From contig JADKJB010000017.1 of NCBI GenBank assembly GCA_016722525.1, positions 1 through 64,000 on the forward strand: a DNA stretch of 64,000 nt, in the 5' to 3' direction. This document shows, one piece after another, positions 19,966-30,202 of this stretch (position 1 is its first letter; each line of letters begins with the position of its first letter). The notes under the pieces are model-generated. The model did no database searches and was not told the origin of the DNA. It saw only the letters and a list, made by a program, of their open reading frames with translations. The stretch comes from Bacteroidota bacterium. Its GTDB lineage: Bacteria; Bacteroidota; Bacteroidia; AKYH767-A; OLB10. A program made the position numbers and the translations under genes.

Positions 19966-20379
19966 ATGCTTACTACTCAAATAGAACATACCATCAGATT
20001 TAGCGAAGTAGATCCGTTGGGTATTGTATGGCATGGACATTACATACGTTTTTTTGAAGATGGCAGAGAAGCATTTGGATCACAACACGGACTCGCCTAC
20101 ATGGACATTTACAGTCAGGGTTTTGTAGCGCCAGTTGTGAATGTTAATTGCGATTATAAAAAATCGCTCGAGTATCGTGATAACATTGTGATTGAAACAA
20201 CTTACATTTCGCATCCAGCTGCTAAAATTATATTTAATTATAAAATTTTTAAGACTGCAACCAAAGAATTAATTGCCTCCGGTACATCTATACAGGTATT
20301 TCTCGACAGTCAAAACAGGCAACTGCAACTGGTGAGTCCTGATTTTTATGAAGCATGGAAAAAACAGCAGAGCTTGTAA
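19966..20379 (+). CDS. Hot-dog acyl-CoA/acyl-ACP thioesterase (4-hydroxybenzoyl-CoA thioesterase type)
   Basis: 137 residues. The motif VDPLGIVWHGHYIRFFEDGREAF contains the Asp of the YbgC/4HBT active site. The C-terminal part is the ordinary hot-dog strand pattern. In this cluster it may release the polyene acid from its ACP or edit stalled intermediates. It follows the dehydratase by 26 bases and just precedes the next ketosynthase. Confidence 0.85.
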   Translation: MLTTQIEHTIRFSEVDPLGIVWHGHYIRFFEDGREAFGSQHGLAYMDIYSQGFVAPVVNVNCDYKKSLEYRDNIVIETTYISHPAAKIIFNYKIFKTATKELIASGTSIQVFLDSQNRQLQLVSPDFYEAWKKQQSL

Positions 20380-20393
20380 AGCCTTTCACTATC

Positions 20394-21545
20394 ATGAATG
20401 AGGTTATAGTTGAATCATACAATATCATCACGGGGCTTGGTTCAACAGCTGCAACTAATTTTTCGATGATTCTTGATGGCAACAGCGGAGTTAAGTTACA
20501 TCACCGCACTGATATTGATGACGAACCTGTTTGGGCCTCATTGATAGAAGAAGCTGATTTATTTCGACTTACAGAGTTCATTACCGAAGCTGAAAACTAT
20601 ACTAAATACGAAAAATTATTGATTGCCTCCATTCGGGATGCAGCCGGCAATACCAATGTAAATTTAAAATCAGCTGAAACAGTTTTTATTTTTTCCACTA
20701 CCAAAGGAAATATTTCATTACTTGAAAATGAAGCTGTGTCACCATCCCTAATAAAAAGAATCAGTCTTTCTCATTCTGCAAAAGTGGTAGCTGAATATTT
20801 TGGGAATACCAATGAACCGGTAGTGATTTCTAATGCTTGTATTTCCGGAGTTGTTGCAATTATGGTTGCGAAAAGGCTTTTAAATGAAGGCAAATATAAA
20901 AATGCAATTGTTTGTGGTGCCGATGTTATAAGCAAATTTGTCTATTCGGGATTTAAGTCATTTCAGGCGTTAAGTGCAGGCAGATGTCATCCTTTTTCAG
21001 AAAATCGAGACGGGATAAATCTAGGTGAGGCTGCAGCAACAATGATAGTATCGATAGCCGAAAAAGGTAATTCTATACCAGGCATTCGTATCCTGGAAGG
21101 CGCCATCAGCAATGATTCCAATCACATATCAGGACCATCGCGAACAGGTGATGAACTCAGCCATGCCATTGCAACTGCGATTCAATTATCGGGCATCAAC
21201 CAACAAGATTTAGGATTTATTTCTGCACATGGCACCGCAACCATGTATAATGATGAGATGGAAGCTAAAGCATTTTATTCGGCCGGCTTACATTCCATTC
21301 CTGTGAATAGCTTAAAAGGGTTTTTCGGCCACACTCTTGGTGCGGCTGGAATTGTTGAATCGGTGATAAGCATAAAATCCTTGTTACAAAACATGGTTGT
21401 TCCAACTGAGGGATTTACCCAATCAGGTGTTAGTGTTTCGATTCATGTAAGCGATAAACCCATAAAGTTAAACGCCAACTACTTCTTAAAAACAGCATCC
21501 GGATTTGGAGGATGTAATGCCGCATTAGTGTTTTCAAAATCTTAA
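20394..21545 (+). CDS. FabF-like beta-ketoacyl synthase
   Basis: About 383 residues from ATG 20394; an upstream ATG at 20355 would overlap the thioesterase by 25 bases and adds 13 unconserved residues. The catalytic triad is present: Cys in SNACISGVVAI, His in SAHGTATMYND and His in GHTLGAAGIVES. The N-terminal third is divergent from housekeeping FabF. It is a fourth complete ketosynthase in the pigment cluster, alongside the FabB-like enzyme and two FabF-type partners of the CLFs. A role in a specific elongation or initiation round is likely but not assignable. Confidence 0.85.
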   Translation: MNEVIVESYNIITGLGSTAATNFSMILDGNSGVKLHHRTDIDDEPVWASLIEEADLFRLTEFITEAENYTKYEKLLIASIRDAAGNTNVNLKSAETVFIFSTTKGNISLLENEAVSPSLIKRISLSHSAKVVAEYFGNTNEPVVISNACISGVVAIMVAKRLLNEGKYKNAIVCGADVISKFVYSGFKSFQALSAGRCHPFSENRDGINLGEAAATMIVSIAEKGNSIPGIRILEGAISNDSNHISGPSRTGDELSHAIATAIQLSGINQQDLGFISAHGTATMYNDEMEAKAFYSAGLHSIPVNSLKGFFGHTLGAAGIVESVISIKSLLQNMVVPTEGFTQSGVSVSIHVSDKPIKLNANYFLKTASGFGGCNAALVFSKS

Positions 21546-21568
21546 AATTGTTATCTTAAAATAGAATT

Positions 21569-22639
21569 ATGAAATTTTTTAATTCAGACAACCGTACCGC
21601 ACTTGAATCCATTGAGTATGCTCAATTCATTGCCTATGCTCCTGTTGTGTTTCAGGCTTCCTTAGCACTGCGCAATCTGGGCATTCTTGCCCTGGTTGAA
21701 AAAGCCGGCAAAGAAGGTATTTCCTCTGATGAAGTGCTCAACCAAACAGGGCTGCATCCATATGGTGTTAGAGTGTTACTTGAAGCCGGATTAGGAATTG
21801 GGTTGCTGCTTATAAACGACGAAAAATATTCAATAACCAAAACAGGTTACTATATTTTACAGGATGAAATGACAAAAGTCAATATGGATTTTGTTCAGGA
21901 TATTTGCTACCGTGGCATGTATGATTTAACTACTTCCATTACCAATGGAAAACCAGAAGGACTCAAAACACTAGGCCCGTGGCCAACGATATATGAAGGT
22001 CTTGCCCACTTGAAACCGCAAGAACAAAAAAGCTGGTTTTCTTTTGATCATTTCTATTCAAGTGACTCTTTCCCTTTGGTATTACCGCATGTTTTCAAAA
22101 CTAATCCCAAAACGATACTTGATATTGGTGGCAACACCGGAAAATGGTCCATACAATGCGCCAAATACAATGATTCCGTGCAGGTAACTATTGCTGATCT
22201 GCCAGGCCAATTAAATATGGCAAAAGAAAATGTTGAAAAGGCAGGTTTTTCAAACAGAGTTTCTTTTCATGAAATCAATATTCTTAAAAAAGAAACCCAA
22301 TTACCAAATGGCTTTGATGTGATTTGGATGAGTCAGTTTCTAGATTGTTTTTCAGAAGAAGAAATTGTTTCCATACTTCAAAGATGTTTTGATGCTTTGG
22401 ACAAAGATGGTCAGGTATTTATTCTGGAGCCGTTTTGGGATCGTCAGAAATTTAAAGTATCTGCTTTTTGCCTTCAAATGACCTCCTTGTATTTCACCAA
22501 CATCGCCAATGGAAACAGTCAAATGTATCACTCCGGATTATTTAAATCTTTGGTTGAAAAAGCAGGATTTGAAGTTGTTGAATGCATTGACAATATTGGC
22601 GTGAGTCATTCACTGTTCAAATGCCGTAAAAAACAATAA
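21569..22639 (+). CDS. SAM-dependent O-methyltransferase-like protein
   Basis: 356 residues. An N-terminal winged-helix dimerisation domain (about 20-110, ISSDEVLNQTGLHPYGVRVLLEA) precedes a Rossmann methyltransferase domain with LDIGGNTGKWS (SAM motif I, about 188-198), the acidic IADLPGQL (motif II) and VIWMSQFLDCF. This is the plant-type/acetylserotonin O-methyltransferase architecture. It is a candidate for methylating the aromatic ring or hydroxyl of the polyene head, since methylated rings are known among flexirubins and aryl polyenes. Confidence 0.85.
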   Translation: MKFFNSDNRTALESIEYAQFIAYAPVVFQASLALRNLGILALVEKAGKEGISSDEVLNQTGLHPYGVRVLLEAGLGIGLLLINDEKYSITKTGYYILQDEMTKVNMDFVQDICYRGMYDLTTSITNGKPEGLKTLGPWPTIYEGLAHLKPQEQKSWFSFDHFYSSDSFPLVLPHVFKTNPKTILDIGGNTGKWSIQCAKYNDSVQVTIADLPGQLNMAKENVEKAGFSNRVSFHEINILKKETQLPNGFDVIWMSQFLDCFSEEEIVSILQRCFDALDKDGQVFILEPFWDRQKFKVSAFCLQMTSLYFTNIANGNSQMYHSGLFKSLVEKAGFEVVECIDNIGVSHSLFKCRKKQ

Positions 22640-22725
22640 TTCGATATAGGCCCAGTCCGTTAGAATAAAAAAATCAACTTCATACTACACAAACTTTTCT
22701 GTCAGCATAAATACCAAACAACAAG

Positions 22726-24321
22726 TTGAAAAATATTTATTCTTCAGACCTTAGGCATTCAAATTTTGATGCAATAATAATTGGATCAGGCGTTGGAGGA
22801 TTATCCACGGCGGCGTTTCTCTCGAAAGCAGGAAAAAAGGTATTGGTGCTTGAAAAACATTACGTTACCGGAGGATTTACACACACTTTTAAAAGAAAAA
22901 ATTTTATTTGGGATGTTGGGGTGCATTATGTTGGGCAGGTACATTCACAAAATAATTTGCTACGCAAGGTTTTTGATTATGTAACTGACAGTAAACTTCA
23001 GTGGGCCGACATGGGTGATGTTTACGATCAGGCGATCATCGATGGCGATGTATATAATTTTAGAAGAGGCTTTGAAAATCAGATTAATCAAATGATTGCA
23101 TATTTTCCTGAAGAAGCCATTGCGATAAGAGCCTATTACAATTTTGTAAAAAAAGTCAGTGGCTCTTCTATCATGTTCTTTTCTGAGAAGACTATGCCTG
23201 CATGGCTCAGTAAGACTGCAGGATATTTTTTGAGAAAAGGCTTTTATAAAAATTCCGTAAAAACGACCCGAGAAGTATTGACTGGATTTACCACAAATGA
23301 AAAATTAATTTCGGTATTGTGTGCACAATGCGGCAATTACGGATTAACACCTGAAAGGAGTAGCTTTGCCATACACGCACTGATTGTGGATCATTTTATT
23401 GATGGTGGAAATTATCCTGTTGGAGGAGCTTCCAGCATTCATAAATACATGACAGAAACCATTGAGTCCTATGGCGGGAAAGTTGTTATCAGGGCGTCTG
23501 TCAAAAACATCCTCATTGAAAAAAATACTGCAATTGGTGTGGAATTGGAAAATGGCGATACGGTTTTTGCAAAAAAAATAATCAGCAATGCCGGTGCTCA
23601 TAACACCTTCAACCAACTCATTCCTGATTCCTATCGCACCCCGAAAAACCATCCTGAAATCAATAAAATTGAACCGTCAATTTCTCATGTATGTTTGTAT
23701 GTAGGATTGAATGCGTCTGATGCAGATTTAAAGCTACCCAAAAATAATATCTGGCTTTATAAAGACTATAATCTTGATGCCAATTTTGAGCAACACATCA
23801 ATAATGAACCCAAAGTTTCTCCCGTCGTTTACATTTCCTTCCCATCTGCAAAAGACACTGACTGGGAAAAAAATCGCCCGGGCACAGCTACGATTCAAGT
23901 GATAGGATCTTTTCCTTTTTCCTACTTAAAAAAATGGGAAAATTTGCAATGGAAAAAACGAGGTGCTGAATATGAAGAAATAAAAGAAGAGGTAAAAGAC
24001 TATTTATTGAAAAAATTGTTGAGTGTTGTTCCTCAAATTAAAAATAATATCACCTACTTGGAATTGTCAACACCCTTATCAACAAAATATTTCACCGGTT
24101 ATTCACGCGGCGAAATTTATGGATTGGAACATACTCCGGAACGGTTCAAAATACAAGAGCTCAGGCCGGTTACAAAGTATAAAAACTTATATTTAACAGG
24201 TCAGGATATTGTTTGCGTAGGAGTTGGTGCGGCTCTTTTCTCCGGTTTGATCACTGCCGTTTCGATTTTAAATAAAAATTTGTTTTGGACAATTTTAAGA
24301 TATAAAAAGTCGGTTGCATAA
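22726..24321 (+). CDS. Phytoene desaturase/retinol saturase-like FAD oxidoreductase
   Basis: 531 residues. The N-terminal dinucleotide-binding motif IIGSGVGGLSTAAFLSKAG is followed by VLEKHYVTGGFTHTF and WDVGVHYVG, typical of CrtI and all-trans-retinol 13,14-reductase relatives. The C-terminal FAD contact is NLYLTGQDIVCVGVGAALFSG. The start is TTG at 22726, giving MKNIYSSDL. A second family member lies at 55483. Such flavoproteins are regular members of flexirubin clusters. They may act on the polyene or ring, but the reaction is not established. Confidence 0.85.
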   Translation: MKNIYSSDLRHSNFDAIIIGSGVGGLSTAAFLSKAGKKVLVLEKHYVTGGFTHTFKRKNFIWDVGVHYVGQVHSQNNLLRKVFDYVTDSKLQWADMGDVYDQAIIDGDVYNFRRGFENQINQMIAYFPEEAIAIRAYYNFVKKVSGSSIMFFSEKTMPAWLSKTAGYFLRKGFYKNSVKTTREVLTGFTTNEKLISVLCAQCGNYGLTPERSSFAIHALIVDHFIDGGNYPVGGASSIHKYMTETIESYGGKVVIRASVKNILIEKNTAIGVELENGDTVFAKKIISNAGAHNTFNQLIPDSYRTPKNHPEINKIEPSISHVCLYVGLNASDADLKLPKNNIWLYKDYNLDANFEQHINNEPKVSPVVYISFPSAKDTDWEKNRPGTATIQVIGSFPFSYLKKWENLQWKKRGAEYEEIKEEVKDYLLKKLLSVVPQIKNNITYLELSTPLSTKYFTGYSRGEIYGLEHTPERFKIQELRPVTKYKNLYLTGQDIVCVGVGAALFSGLITAVSILNKNLFWTILRYKKSVA

Positions 24322-24380
24322 GTGAGTTAACGTTTATAAAACATTATGTTTGTCAGCATTTAAGTATAAATAAATCCGTA

Positions 24381-25258
24381 ATGAAAAACATACTCGTACT
24401 ATATTATACACAAACCGGTCAAATCCAAAGGGCTTTAAAAGCTACCTTAAAAAATATGGAATTGGACCCTGAGGTTAACATCCGGTATGAATTAATACAA
24501 CCAAAACATCCATTTCCTTATCCATGGACCTACATGCAATTTTTCGATACATTTCCAGAAACTGTAAAAAGCATACCCTGTGAAATTCAACCACTGACCA
24601 TTGACCCCAATAAAAAATTTGATCTGATAATAATTGCATATCAACCCTGGTTTCTTTCCGTCTGCCGGCCAATAGATTCTTTTCTTCAAACTCCGGAAGC
24701 AGCCACACTTTTAAACAATCAATCTGTGGTTACAATTTTATCTTGTCGGAACATGTGGCTGAACGGGCAGGAAAAAATGAAACATCACTTGAAAAAGTTG
24801 GGGCCAAATTAAAAGGCAATATCACTTTCGTGGATAAATCATCCAATTTGGTGAGCCTGGTTACAGTCTTGGCTTTTGAATTAGGAGGCATTCAAGATAA
24901 GTTCTTAGGCATATTTCCGAAATATGGTGTGTCTGAAGAAGAACTGCGCAAACAGGCATGGAAATATGGAGATGTACTTTCTGTTCACTTAAAAAAAGGT
25001 GAATTTAGTGGTATGCAGGAAGAACTTATTCAACTTGGAGCGATAAATATTAAACCCAATCTCATGATCATGGAAGGACGTGGCAAGGTTCTTTTTCCGC
25101 TTTATGCAGATTTTATTCTTAATAAGGGAAAGGCAAATAGTACAGAAAGGCGAATGCGTGTTAGGATTTTCGGAATTGTGTTACCCACCCTGATACTTCT
25201 ACTTTCTCCCCTGATCACCATAGTGTCCAAGGTTGCTGCCGCTCCTGTTCCCAACTAA
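24381..25258 (+). CDS. darA: DarA, dialkylresorcinol-forming (aromatising) enzyme, one frameshift
   Basis: About 292 residues after repair. It begins MKNILVLYYTQTGQIQRAL, a flavodoxin-like phosphate-binding start that I recognise from DarA of flexirubin clusters. The pieces join if the G4 run at 24800-24803 is one base longer, giving LKKLGAKLKGNITFVD. The C-terminal hydrophobic stretch (LPTLILLLSPLITIV) may contact the membrane. In the known pathway DarB condenses two acyl chains to a 2,5-dialkyl-cyclohexane-1,3-dione and DarA converts it to the dialkylresorcinol. darB follows directly, which supports the call. Confidence 0.82.
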
Positions 25259-25400
25259 AATCCGGCAAGAAATCGATTACTACTCCCAAACCCATCTAAG
25301 AGAGTAAAGGGTCTGTATTTCAATAATTTGCAGTTATCTAAAGGGGCGTTTTGTGGCGTTAAAAGGCCCAATTCACAGAGGATATTATCAAATAAAGAAC

Positions 25401-25408
25401 TATCTTTG
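25401..25408 (+). promoter_or_regulatory. Possible -7 element before darB
   Basis: TATCTTTG matches TAnnTTTG in the 218-base gap between darA and darB. No good TTG lies 19 bases upstream. It may allow darB and following genes to be transcribed separately. Confidence 0.3.
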
Positions 25409-25476
25409 TAAATTACAATTTCTTCGAAAAATAAATACCCAAAATCGACAGCGGTAACCCGTTGTTTGTCTAATTT

Positions 25477-26620
25477 ATGAATAAATCAGTTTACATCAAC
25501 AGGATTTCCAAATTTTTGCCTGGCGAGCCGATTAGTAATGATGAGATGGAACATTACCTGGGCTTTGTTGGTGGCGATTTAAAATCAAAATCAAAAGCCA
25601 TAATTTTACGCAACAACAAAATTACCAACCGATATTACGCAATAGACAAATCAGGTAACAGTACTTATACCAATGCACAACTTGCTGCAGAGGCAATTAA
25701 AGTATTGGTGAAAGATAATTTTAAAATTGAAGATATTGAGTTGCTTACTTGTGGTACTACTTCACCCGATCAGCTTTTACCTTCGCATGCGTCAATGGTT
25801 CACGGCGAACTTAAAAGCAAGCCGGTTGAAGCCATCTCCTTTTCGGGTTCATGTTGTTCAGGTACCAATGCTTTGAAATATGCTTACATGTCTATATTGG
25901 CAGGTTTCACCAGCAACGCAGTTGCAACCGGTTCCGAAAAACTTTCGCATTGGATGTCGGCGAAAAATTTCAAAGAAGAGGCCGAGAAATTAAAGAAACT
26001 AGAAAAAAATCCTATCCTCGGATTTGAAAAAGATTTTTTGAGATGGATGCTTTCCGATGGTGCGGCAGCGGTTTTGGTTACCGATAAGCCAAATGCAAAT
26101 GATATCTCATTACGAATAGAGTATATTGACATTTGTTCCTTTGCAAATGAAATCGAAACATGCATGTATGCCGGTGGTGATAAAACCGCAGACGGAGGCC
26201 TAAAAGGATGGGCTTCATTTGATCAGTCGGAGTGGACCACGCGATCGTTATTTTCATTGAAGCAGGATACCAAACTACTCGATAATTACATCACACAAGT
26301 AGGAACCAAAACTATAGCCGCTACTTTTTAAAAAGCATAATGTTAAACCAGAAGAGATAGATTGGTTCCTCCCACATATTTCATCTGATTATTTCCGATC
26401 ACGCCTGGATGAGCAAATGAAATTGAATAACATTCAGATTCCACAGGAAAAATGGTTTCTGAATTTGCACTATGTCGGAAATGTGGGTGCCGCCTCTATT
26501 TTTCTGGCACTGGAAGAGTTGTTTCATTCCGGAAAATTAAAAAAAGGTCAAAAGCTTGCATTGATAATTCCCGAAAGTGCCCGCTTTTCCTACGCCAATA
26601 TATTACTAACTGTTTGCTGA
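25477..26620 (+). CDS. darB: DarB, KAS III-type ketosynthase of dialkylresorcinol synthesis, one frameshift
   Basis: About 380 residues after repair. The thiolase-fold nucleophile is in SGSCCSGTNAL (probably Cys127), with His in WFLPHISSDYF and Asn in YVGNVGAAS. This Cys-His-Asn set is that of KAS III enzymes. The two halves join if one T is removed from the T5 run at 26325-26329, giving AATFKKHNVKPEEIDW. DarB makes the C-C bonds between a 3-oxoacyl and an unsaturated acyl thioester to form the cyclohexanedione precursor. It lies between darA and a small unknown gene on the same strand. Confidence 0.85.
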
Positions 26621-26677
26621 TATACGAAAATAAATTAAATTCCTTTTTCGGAACATCGTCCAAATCAACAATGTAAC

Positions 26678-27076
26678 ATGGAAGAAGATAAGGTGCCTCA
26701 GGATGATGCCAATGTTTTGGATGGTAAACTGAAAGTTTTAAAGTATGCTGTCGATAAGGACGGAAAATACACCAAAGTGAAAACTGTAGGCTGGGAACCT
26801 GAAAATATTGTGTTATCGCAGGCCTGGGATGAAATCAATGAAAAAGTAGAGGAGATAAAAAAAAGAGTACTTGCTGGCGAACTTAGTCCTATAGCCTATT
26901 ACATGGAAAAACAAATGCTGGATGTGAAAATGCTTTCAGGTTATGTTGGCTATGCATCTTTCAGAGTTAAATGGCATTTGAAGCCACGTAATTTTAAAAA
27001 GTTATCGGAAAAACAACTTGATAAATACGCTTACGCATTCAGGATTACAAGAGAACAGCTTCTTAATATTGAATAA
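26678..27076 (+). CDS. Conserved hypothetical protein between darB and the BtrH-like gene
   Basis: 132 residues, mixed charge (very rich in Lys and Glu), no signal peptide, no membrane segment, no motif I recognise. The middle part (KVEEIKKRVLAGELSPIAYYMEKQ) and the aromatic-basic segment WHLKPRNFKKL look helical and structured. It is 57 bases after darB and 51 before the next gene, so it is probably co-transcribed. A gene of this kind occupies the same place in other flexirubin clusters as far as I remember, which would make it a pathway or scaffold component of unknown role. Confidence 0.65.
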   Translation: MEEDKVPQDDANVLDGKLKVLKYAVDKDGKYTKVKTVGWEPENIVLSQAWDEINEKVEEIKKRVLAGELSPIAYYMEKQMLDVKMLSGYVGYASFRVKWHLKPRNFKKLSEKQLDKYAYAFRITREQLLNIE

Positions 27077-27127
27077 CCTGAGCAGGTATTTCAGTTTAAC
27101 TTTCCAACTAAATAATAACTAATACAA

Positions 27128-28129
27128 TTGTCCATAACCTTTCAACATAATCAATCAGCGCACTGTGAAAGTGGCGTAGCTTCTAATCTGCTAAAGCATC
27201 ATGGCCTGAGCCTGAGCGAACCTATGATATTTGGTATTGGCTCAGGATTATTTTTCGGACATATGCCATTTCTGAAAGTGAATGGTATTCCTGCAACCAC
27301 ATATAGAATATTGCCGGGAATGATTTTCGCAAGAGTTGCAAAACGCTTGGGAATTGAAATGAAAAGAGAATCGTTTCGCAGCGAAAGCAAAGCGATGGAT
27401 CACCTCGACAGCGTTCTTGATAAGGGAATACCCGTTGGAATGCTCACCAGTGTATATTATCTGCCTTATCTGCCGGAAGCTCTTCGTTTTCATTTCAACG
27501 CTCATAACATTGTTGTATATGGGAAAAAGAACGGCTCGTACCTGGTGAGTGATCCCATTATGGAAACGGTAACTGAAATTGATGCGAAAGATTTACAGAG
27601 AGCCCGATTTGCAAAAGGGGCCTTGTCGCCAAACGGCAAAATGTATTATCCCATAGTTGTTCCTAAAGAAGTTGATTTAAAAAAACCAATTATTGACGGA
27701 ATAAAGAAAACCGCCACCGACATGACTACCATTCCGGTTCCAATTTTTGGAATTAGGGGTGAGCGTTATCTTGCGAGGAAGATTGCAAAGTATCCGGTTA
27801 AACTTGATAAAAAAAGAGCTGCACTTTTTTTAGGAAATATCGTGCGTATGCAGGAAGAAATCGGAACCGGTGGTGCTGGTTTCCGCTTTATTTTCGCAGC
27901 ATTTTTACAGGAAGCATCGCAAGTACTGAACAAGCCTGAGTTTATTGATATTTCAAAAGAAGTAACCGAAGTGGGTGATCGCTGGAGAGACTTTGCTTAT
28001 GATGCTGCACGAATTTGTAAAGACCGTGCAGTTACAGGTGAAAATTATAACAAGTTATCAGAAATGATGCTGGAGTGCGCCGACAAAGAAGAAAAGATAT
28101 TTAATAAATTGAAAAAAATATCTTTGTAA
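27128..28129 (+). CDS. BtrH-like cysteine acyltransferase/peptidase domain protein
   Basis: 333 residues. SAHCESGVASNLLKHHG near the N-terminus (Cys13) and FHFNAHNIVVYG (His near 125) match the BtrH N-terminal domain, a papain-like fold that in butirosin synthesis transfers an acyl group from an ACP to an amine. The C-terminal 150 residues resemble DUF4872. Translation appears to start at TTG 27128. The stop overlaps the ATG of the ABC ATPase (TAATG). In pigment clusters its role is unproven; acyl transfer from one of the ACPs is a reasonable inference. Confidence 0.78.
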   Translation: MSITFQHNQSAHCESGVASNLLKHHGLSLSEPMIFGIGSGLFFGHMPFLKVNGIPATTYRILPGMIFARVAKRLGIEMKRESFRSESKAMDHLDSVLDKGIPVGMLTSVYYLPYLPEALRFHFNAHNIVVYGKKNGSYLVSDPIMETVTEIDAKDLQRARFAKGALSPNGKMYYPIVVPKEVDLKKPIIDGIKKTATDMTTIPVPIFGIRGERYLARKIAKYPVKLDKKRAALFLGNIVRMQEEIGTGGAGFRFIFAAFLQEASQVLNKPEFIDISKEVTEVGDRWRDFAYDAARICKDRAVTGENYNKLSEMMLECADKEEKIFNKLKKISL

Positions 28130-28878
28130 TGGCCATCGGCATCGCAATTGAAGTTAAAAATCTTTCGAAAACATACAAGGGTGCCATCTCACCTGCTGTA
28201 AACAACATTACTTTTTCAATACCTAAAGGTGAAATATGGGGACTGCTCGGACCTAACGGTGCCGGCAAAACCACTACCATTTCAATTGCCTGTGGTTTAA
28301 TAAATCAATCTTCGGGTGATGTTACCATCAACGGTTTGAACTATCAGCAGCACAGAGATACCATAAAGCGACTCATTAGTGTTGTTCCGCAAGACATTGC
28401 ACTTTACCCTACCCTGACTGCATACGAAAATCTTGAATACGTTGGAAATATGTATGGATTAAAGGGAGCCAAATTAAAAGATCGAATTCATGCATGTCTT
28501 GAAATTTTCGGTTTAACTGCGAACAGCAACAAACGCATTGAGACCTTTTCAGGAGGAATGAAAAGAAGGATTAATTTGATTGCCGGAATTCTGCACAGTC
28601 CCGAAATTTTATTTCTTGATGAACCAACGGTGGGTGTAGATGTGCAGTCGCGAAACATCATCATCGATTTTCTTCACCAAATAAACCGCGAAGGCACAAC
28701 TATTATTTACACTTCTCATTTAATGGAAGAAGCCCAGAACCTATGTACCTATATTGCCATCATCGATCAGGGCAACATCATCGCAACCGGAAAACCGTCA
28801 TCATTAATTCAGGAAAACCAGTGCGGAAATCTTGAGGAAGTATTTTTGAAATTAACAGGGCGAAAACTCAGGGATTGA
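28129..28878 (+). CDS. ABC transporter ATP-binding protein
   Basis: 249 residues with Walker A GLLGPNGAGKTTTI, Q-loop VVPQDIALYPTL, signature TFSGGMKRR, Walker B ILFLDEPTVGVD and H-loop TSHLMEE. This is the ATPase of an ABC-2 type (DrrA/NodI-like) exporter. It overlaps both neighbours (TAATG upstream, TGATG downstream), so BtrH-like protein, ATPase and permease form one translationally coupled unit. A role in moving the pigment or an intermediate across the inner membrane is inferred. Confidence 0.92.
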   Translation: MAIGIAIEVKNLSKTYKGAISPAVNNITFSIPKGEIWGLLGPNGAGKTTTISIACGLINQSSGDVTINGLNYQQHRDTIKRLISVVPQDIALYPTLTAYENLEYVGNMYGLKGAKLKDRIHACLEIFGLTANSNKRIETFSGGMKRRINLIAGILHSPEILFLDEPTVGVDVQSRNIIIDFLHQINREGTTIIYTSHLMEEAQNLCTYIAIIDQGNIIATGKPSSLIQENQCGNLEEVFLKLTGRKLRD

Positions 28879-30158
28879 TGCTGCGATTATTTGCCACCAT
28901 AAAAAAGGAATTTTTAATTCTCATCAGAGATCGGAGCGGACTGGCCGTATTATTTCTTATGCCGGTAGCGTTGGTTACTATTATGGCTCTTATTCAGGAT
29001 GCCCCCTTCAGGGATTTTCAGGAAATAAAAATACCACTGTTGTTGCTGAACGAAGACAAAGGCGATTTAGGAAAAAAAATAAGTGACGGAATTCACAAAT
29101 CGAAAGTTTTTGAAGTAACCCATTTTTCCGGTTCAATGGAAGAAGCCAGGAAAGTTGTTGCAGCTGGTGAAATTGAAATCGCAATCATTATACCGGCTGA
29201 GACTTCACAACACATGCAGAAAAAAGTGAAAGCCTTTGTGGACGAAACACTGGCTTCCATGGGTATGTTAGACACCACAGAACAGCCAATTGATAGTGGA
29301 ACAACAGGGCAACCTGTAATTATCTATTTTGCTCCGGACATAAAAAAGTCTTTCAGAAATTCTGTTCTCAGTTCTATTAAACAGGTTGCATCTGAACTGG
29401 AAGCACAAAGTTTAATTGGTTCCTTCAAAAAAGAATTGGGTGATACAACTACTCAGAACGATTCAAACACAGAAGAGTTTGGCAATTTTATTTCATTCAC
29501 TGAAAAGGATGCAGTGGCTAAACCTGTAACTAATATCAAACTGAATTCTGTTCAGCACAATGTTCCTGCCTGGACCATGTTCGGAATGTTTTTTATTGTT
29601 ATTACACTTGCAGGAAGTATGATTAAGGAACGGGAAGATGGAAGTTATTTGAGAATTAAAACCATGCCCGGATCGTATTTCACGGTAATGAGCGGAAAAA
29701 TACTCACCTATTTAATGGTGTGTTTGGTTCAGTGTGTACTCATGCTCATGGTGGGTATTTACCTGCTTCCTGCAATGGGGTTGCATCAACTCGTAATCGG
29801 CTCTAATGTTCCGGCAATGATTTTTGTGGCCATCACCTGCGGCCTAGCTGCAACGGGATATGGAGTACTAGTGGGCACCATTTTCAATACGCATCAGCAA
29901 TCGTCCACCTTCGGATCGGTTTCAGTGGTGATACTGGCTGCCTTGGGAGGGATCTGGGTGCCGGTGTATGTGATGCCTGAATTCATCAAGGTAATGGCTG
30001 AATTTTCACCATTGTATTGGGGATTGAGTGCCTTTCAGAATATATTTCTGAGTAATGGCGGTTTTCCTGAAGTCTGGCCATATACATCGAAATTGCTGAT
30101 TTTCTTTGGGTTAACTGTTGGTGGCGCATATTTAATCAATAAAACAAAAAACAACTGA
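28878..30158 (+). CDS. ABC-2 type transporter permease
   Basis: 426 residues from the ATG at 28878, which overlaps the ATPase stop. One N-terminal membrane segment (about 20-40) is followed by a periplasmic domain of about 190 residues and five membrane segments in the C-terminal half (about 235-420), with GSMIKEREDGSYLRIKTMP before the second. This is the YhgE/DrrB-like ABC-2 layout. It partners the ATPase just upstream. Confidence 0.9.
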   Translation: MLRLFATIKKEFLILIRDRSGLAVLFLMPVALVTIMALIQDAPFRDFQEIKIPLLLLNEDKGDLGKKISDGIHKSKVFEVTHFSGSMEEARKVVAAGEIEIAIIIPAETSQHMQKKVKAFVDETLASMGMLDTTEQPIDSGTTGQPVIIYFAPDIKKSFRNSVLSSIKQVASELEAQSLIGSFKKELGDTTTQNDSNTEEFGNFISFTEKDAVAKPVTNIKLNSVQHNVPAWTMFGMFFIVITLAGSMIKEREDGSYLRIKTMPGSYFTVMSGKILTYLMVCLVQCVLMLMVGIYLLPAMGLHQLVIGSNVPAMIFVAITCGLAATGYGVLVGTIFNTHQQSSTFGSVSVVILAALGGIWVPVYVMPEFIKVMAEFSPLYWGLSAFQNIFLSNGGFPEVWPYTSKLLIFFGLTVGGAYLINKTKNN

Positions 30159-30173
30159 TTCCATTTAATCGTT

Positions 30174-30181
30174 TAATTTTG
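30174..30181 (+). promoter_or_regulatory. Possible -7 element before second ACP gene
   Basis: TAATTTTG matches TAnnTTTG, 22 bases before the ACP ATG. No TTG lies at the usual spacing. Confidence 0.3.
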
Positions 30182-30202
30182 CGCAACAGAATATAGAGAA
30201 AT

